This document shows positions 59,659 through 64,000 of a stretch of 64,000 nucleotides of DNA, in pieces. Each line of letters starts with the position of its first letter. Within the stretch, counting starts at the first letter, position 1. Below the pieces are notes generated by a model that was not told the origin of the DNA, searched no databases, and worked only from the letters and a program-made list of their open reading frames with translations. A program made the position numbers and the translations under genes. Source of the DNA: Anodontia alba (Eukaryota; Mollusca; Bivalvia; Lucinida; Lucinidae); assembly GCA_964016985.1 (NCBI GenBank), contig OZ024826.1, positions 46,042,978-46,106,977 of the forward strand, in the 5' to 3' direction.

Positions 59659-59959
59659 ACTGGAAGAATCGCCATAAAAAAGTCCTTAGTAAAGTACCAT
59701 TGATTTTTAATTGATTTACTGGCACTAAATCTTCAATTTAGTCTCAGATGTTCTAAAACTGCACTTTAATTATTGAACACACACAGAAGTTCCATAACTC
59801 AGTCAGTAAAACATCACAGAAAAACCTATCATATAAATAAAACGAATCACTGTGATGAAACAAGAAGTTCAATAAATCTGTTCTGAATCTTACCTACGTT
59901 ACAGTTGGGTGTGTCAGTGATCAGGAGCTTGATTGACTTAGTGTTAATTTAACTTCTAG

Positions 59960-60157
59960 CTTATTCGGTCTGGAAAAAGAACTGTTCGAGTCCAGGGTGT
60001 GGTCCTGTGTGTGAAGGTGTCGGTTGTATGAACTACCATGAAACCAACGAATACATTATCGAGCTGGGATGCATGGATGCTTACGGTTCCTCTGACACAA
60101 AGATTCTGACTATCGTAGTAACTGAGAATGAATCTCCGGTTTTGACTAATCTTCCTG
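59960..60157 (+). CDS. Exon B5, second half of domain 1, cassette 5
   Basis: 198 bp, acceptor AACTTCTAG, donor G|GTAAAT. It encodes SYSVWKKNCSSPGCGPVCEG, VGCMNYHETNEY, then ELGCMDAYGSSD and VTENESPVLTNLP. Gly replaces Glu just before the fifth cysteine (ELGC against ELEC), private to this copy. Confidence 0.9.
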
Positions 60158-60202
60158 GTAAATTTATCGTTGAAAGCTTCTTAATGTACTATAGTAATTT
60201 AG

Positions 60203-60231
60203 GAAAAAAAAAAAAAAAAAAAAAAAAAAAA
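60203..60231. repeat. Poly-A run
   Basis: About 29 consecutive A shortly after exon B5, continuing into an ACAACAAAAAAACCC tract. Confidence 0.9.
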
Positions 60232-60574
60232 ACAACAACAAAAAAACCCACAAAAAACTTAAACATAGAAGGCTAATCTGGTGTGTTGTCACACAAAGAA
60301 ATACCCATTAGCAAACATGACCAGCTGCGAAATATTCCAGATCCAGACTTTAATTTAGCCGGAACTTTGAACAATATACGCATTTATACTTACTTCTTCC
60401 AGACGAAACAATGTATGTCTTAACCAAACTGCATGGCCGTGCAGGCTGACCGGGTCTCTGTTGGTGTATTCGATGAGCCCTCTGTGAAACAGAAATAAAA
60501 ATAAATATTGTTTATTTGAAAAATATCATTAAAGGGGACTGGATACACCAGGTGGATTTTCCACCACCTGTATA

Positions 60575-60740
60575 AGGGAGACAATTTTTGTGACTTCCTG
60601 ATTATTTTACTGCGATCCATATTGAAAAAAGAATGTACACTTTCAGGTAAAAGGTTTGCTCCCTAAACGCTTTACTAAAATAAAAGACACGTTTTCAGAA
60701 GAAAACAAAAAAGAGTACATTGACAGAGTTGTCTCTCCTG
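60575..60740. mobile_element. AGGGAGACAACTT foldback element after B5
   Basis: TAAGGGAGACAATTTTTGTG at the left and GACAGAGTTGTCTCTCCTGA at the right, with an internal CGTTTTCAGAAG. It matches the position after B2 and B3. Another, more degraded copy lies at about 61005-61160. Confidence 0.6.
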
Positions 60741-61265
60741 AAAGTGCATCCATTCCCCTCCAATTTGCTTCTTATGATATTCTTATCGGAGAAAATTTTG
60801 TGTGTAATAGTAATAATAGAAAGATTGCACCCATCTATTCTATATGCATTTGTTACAAAGACATAACTCTTTTTAACGTATACCGATTTCCGAAAGAAAC
60901 GCAACACTGCTACTGAACCACAAGGGAACGAAAAAAAAAAAAAAAAAAAAACTTTTTCCACCAGCAATTCAGTGGGCACTAGGCACTTAGTATTATTTCG
61001 CCATTTTAACAAGAGAGACGACTTTTTTGACCTTCGGATTACTATCCTGCATACCCAGCGCATTCTGAAGAGAAGGTTACCCTAATAGGAAAACATTGCC
61101 CGAAAAGAAAGCTAGTCTTCTTAACCGATTTTGAAACGATTTTGACAGATACCGCCCCTAAATGTACATCATCTGTCCTTAACATTTAATTGTACATGTG
61201 TAAAGTTTTTGACACTGACTTATTTTATTATGATAGTACACTTGCGTTTCTTTTTTATATACGTG

Positions 61266-61678
61266 CAGTCAAACTTCAATGGCTCGAACATCTTTGGGAC
61301 TGTGGAAATTTGTTCGAGCTATGGGTAGTTCGAGCCACTGAGGGTTAATCATGACACCAGGTCAGGAAGCAAAAAGCGATAATTTAGGGAAATCTTTTCG
61401 ATTTTCTACACAATAATTGTATGTTGAGTGTACTCATTAGAATCGCCTCAATTTCGTGATAAAATAAGAAAGTGCCTAAGTATTTGTTTTCTTAAGCTGT
61501 CAGAAGAATTTCGTAGGGACTCAAAAAACAAGTTCGAATTTTTCGTGATAAAATAAGAAAGTTTGCTTAAGTATTTGTTTTCTTAAGCTGTCAGAAGAAT
61601 TTCGTAGGGACTCAAAAACAAGTTTGAATTAGTTATGGTAAACGAGCCATCGGTGTTCGAGCTATCGAGGTTTGACTG
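61266..61678. mobile_element. TIR element with CAGTCAAAC ends and an internal tandem duplication
   Basis: CAGTCAAACTTCAATGGCTC at the left is inverted against GAGCTATCGAGGTTTGACTG at the right, with TA just outside the right end. Inside, a unit of about 80-88 bp starting GTGATAAAATAAGAAAGT occurs twice in tandem (about 61457 and 61543). About 413 bp and non-coding. The ends resemble pogo/Tigger-type Tc1-mariner MITEs by recall. Confidence 0.65.
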
Positions 61679-61992
61679 TACTTCGTTTCATATTATTCAG
61701 ATAGAAAGACTATACAAAATAATGACCGGTACACAATACTTCTTATTAGTTAGGTGTTGATAAAAATGTTCGCTTACCACATCTTTAATTGAACATTTGC
61801 ATCAGTTCGCATTTAGACCTATAAACTTTGTTATTAACACACCGAATACGTCATATGTACATCAGGTATCTATTGTGAAAAATGAGGTCTGAGTGGCCTA
61901 TATTATTTGGCTTATTTTCAGACTTTAAACAAGATTTTTATTTTGTTTGTTACAGCTAGCAATTGTTTTACTGTTTTTAATGTCCATAACCG

Positions 61993-62214
61993 TTAGCCTT
62001 ATGCCGAGTGGACTTCTTTACTTTAACTCTTTAGAAAGGACCAAATCCAATAGAAGGGATGTGTGGTTAGTTTTATTATTATCATGTGCTATAGAAATTC
62101 CCGTAGTTAATGCAAACAGTGTAGACCCTGATCAGACACCGCGTTCTGTGGATTATCTGGGTCTCCACTGTTTGTCAATTTCCATTGTATGGGCCTCCAG
62201 GATAAATGGGTTAA
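61993..62214. mobile_element. TTAA foldback family, near-complete copy
   Basis: The left end reads TTAGCCTTATGCCGAGTGGA (TTAA mutated to TTAG). The centre is GCAAACAGTGTAGACCCTGA paired with TCTGGGTCTCCACTGTTTG, and the right end is GGATAAATGGG followed by TTAA at 62211-62214. The ORF across it is spurious. Confidence 0.7.
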
Positions 62215-62978
62215 TTACCAAAATGTTCATTAGTTCTCATATTATATAGTAGAAATATCATGGTTTATATAGCTGTTTAACAAGGTAAAACATATTTTTT
62301 AGGCACTCATTAGAAGCTCCTCCCTGAGGCGCTTCTAATGAATACCACAACATATGTTTTTGTGGAGAAGTAAGAAAATATTGATACAGTAATGTTGAAT
62401 AAAATGGGTCTTGATACTGTATGGTTGAATAAAAAGAGTCTTTTTAGAGCGATGTCTTAGTATTTATTTAAAATATGTATAGTTACCTAATGGAATAGCC
62501 TCTTTCAAGACTATTAATATTTAGGAATAGTTTTTTTTTACAAAAATGCTCAAAATCATACGGTTTTTAAGCAATTCGGATAAATATACAACATTGTTAA
62601 GTATTATAAAAGGAGAGTAAAGCATCTTATTTTAAATTATGTTGTACGATCAAACAAAATGTATTCATCTTAAGGTAAATCAGCAGAAATATAACGCTTA
62701 CACGTAATGACTAGAGATAAAGAATAAATAATATGGTGGAAGATATTAAAACTCAAAACTGCGTTTTCTGTCCTTCTATCTATTTAAAACTAATAGAGGC
62801 CAGACTATAAATAAATAAAGTATATATTTATTTAATAATATTGTATCACAACGCTTTATTTTTCTAATATGTTGATATTGTTAAGCGCTATATTTTCTTA
62901 ACCTAAAGTGTTTTTTTCTAATATTTAAATTTTGTTTAATTGTATTTAGTAATATCAAAGCGTCGTGTTTTTTTCTAG
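62215..62978. other. Intron B5-C5, last part
   Basis: A small hairpin near 62306-62341 (TCATTAGAAGC facing GCTTCTAATGA). Otherwise AT-rich and weakly paralogous to the sequence before C2-C4 (a TTCTGTCCTTCTATCTATTT word). A polypyrimidine TTTTTTTCTAG precedes C5. Confidence 0.45.
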
Positions 62979-63137
62979 CTACAGTGAATGCAACAAACTT
63001 GGGTAATCGAGGCGACGTCATATTTACAACGACAGTGTCTAATCTTCCAGCAAGCGAAAGCCTATACTACACGCTGCAAAAAGGAGTAGACACATCTTAC
63101 CAGCTTGGAACAGAAGATTTATTTTATTTGAATACTA
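62979..63137 (+). CDS. Exon C5, first half of domain 2, cassette 5
   Basis: 159 bp, acceptor TTTTTTCTAG, donor A|GTAAAT. It encodes ATVNATNLGNRGDVIFTTTV and ends TEDLFYLNT. Asn for His in LGHRG and Thr for Ala in the last codon (others LNA) are private, but NTS would still form a sequon across the C/D junction. The last exon in the window; D5 should lie beyond 64000. Confidence 0.9.
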
Positions 63138-63209
63138 GTAAATTGATACGATTTTTAGCATTCGCACTTATTCAAATTCATAGTCACTAACGCTAATTAA
63201 TTTTATAAC

Positions 63210-63370
63210 TGCCTCTTTGCTTTCCAGGACACCAATCTCTTCTGAAAAGGGTCTACTCTAAAAAGAAAGAGTTTGCTCCTATGGGGAGCAGATTTTTGTT
63301 TTAGAATAGACCCCTATTTAGAAGAAGATGGCAAAAGATGACAGACTTATCTCTCCTGAAAATATAACCA
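63210..63370. mobile_element. AGGGAGACAACTT family, degraded
   Basis: Only the internal words remain: CTCTTCTGAAAAGGGTCTAC and CCCCTATTTAGAAGAAG, then ACTTATCTCTCCTGAAAA. It lies in the same position after C as copies following C2 to C4. Confidence 0.4.
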
Positions 63371-63399
63371 ATCTTCACTGACCTTAATAACTTAAATCA

Positions 63400-63780
63400 A
63401 ACTTTAACTGCTAAACTTCTTAAGCAGGGGTACCGGTGTCATAAACTACGTTTAGCATTTTCTAAACTTTATCACCTTTATATTGCATCAATGTCCAAAT
63501 ATAATGTTGGTTCGAAAACAATTGAATCATGTCCAAATATAACGTTGGAGTCACTTCAACAAGCATGTCGATCGGAATCTGAATTTATGGTAAGTAAGTC
63601 TATAAATTCAGAAAGATTGTTAGTAAACCTGATTTTCAGAACAATAGAAAAAGATTGTAATTTGCTACAAAAAGGTAGCTTAAAACATGAATATTTTGCG
63701 GCAAACGGCGCGCGTAGTTGTAAACCCGATTCCATCTTCAGTTGCACTACGGTTAGTTTGACGTCAGACTAATTGGCGGC
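63400..63780 (+). pseudogene. Fragment of Penelope-like polymerase C-terminus
   Basis: LTAKLLKQGYRCHKLRLAF, then SKLYHLYIASMSKYNVGSK and, after a duplication of a TCCAAATATAACGTTGG-like word, degraded codons of the LVYKFRKI / NCNLLQKG part. Plus orientation; stops and frameshifts present. Confidence 0.6.
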
Positions 63781-64000
63781 TACCACCTCAATCTATTTAA
63801 GAAGGTTAGCGCATGATTATCAAGGTATGTTGTCGCGCCAGTCATTGAACCATTTGCTTTGTTTCATCACATTATTTGATATTATATAAATCTGACTGTG
63901 ATGTTTCACAGATGAGGTAGAGAACCCCTGTGCTGACCGAATGCATGTTTATAATATACAGCACTATTAGAATAAAGCGTGTGATTTGTGCCCGAATAAA
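63781..64000. other. End of window, intron C5-D5
   Basis: CTGTGATGTTTCACAGATGA, then GGTAGAGAACCCCTGTGC is the reverse complement of a module seen near 26330, 27300, 36180 and 55900. No exon D5 is seen up to the edge. Confidence 0.4.

Overview
The window is eukaryotic, AT-rich DNA carrying the middle of one very large plus-strand gene whose exons are short, phase-matched and widely spaced in repeat-filled introns. The repeats (TTAA-flanked foldback elements, Penelope-like reverse transcriptase relics with KLHK and YIDD motifs, and long arrays ending in an AGGTGAGCT motif) are what I associate with marine or freshwater bivalve molluscs. That assignment is recall, not a database result. I see no bacterial-style gene, tRNA, rRNA or CRISPR array.

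The only gene I can support is an internal part of a giant cadherin-like extracellular protein. It is built from a cassette of six exons, here called A to F, repeated in strict order: A1-F1, A2-F2, A3-F3, A4-F4, then A5-B5-C5, giving 27 exons between 2534 and 63137. Exon lengths are 190, 198, 159, 120, 195 and 146 bp. This sums to exactly 1008 bp, or 336 codons, per cassette; only B1 differs, at 201 bp. Every intron is GT-AG. The A/B, B/C, C/D, D/E and E/F junctions are phase 1 and F/A is phase 0, so the 27 exons join into one open frame with no stop. A+B, C+D and E+F each encode one cadherin-like domain, with 6, 2 and 4 cysteines respectively and many N-glycosylation sequons. The first and last exons, signal peptide, membrane segment and cytoplasmic tail lie outside the window.

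Layout: 1-2533 is upstream intron or flank with foldback elements. Cassette 1 (2.5-13.4 kb) is the most diverged and holds a four-unit tandem array at 10-11.85 kb and a broken copy of exon E. Cassette 2 (15.4-29.3 kb) is preceded by two broken copies of exon F. Cassette 3 (29.7-44.1 kb) has a 3.7 kb block of tandem arrays and two minus-strand retroelement insertions. Cassette 4 (44.4-56.5 kb) has a recent reverse transcriptase insertion just before exon D4. The partial cassette 5 runs from 56.9 kb to 63.1 kb, and exon D5 is not reached. Cassette starts are spaced 12.4 to 14.8 kb apart.

The introns are largely mobile DNA: two families of Penelope-like retroelement remnants, several foldback element families, satellite-like arrays and microsatellites. 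Because the cassettes are paralogous, one cassette often preserves the empty site for an insertion in another, so insertion boundaries and relative ages can be read within this one window.
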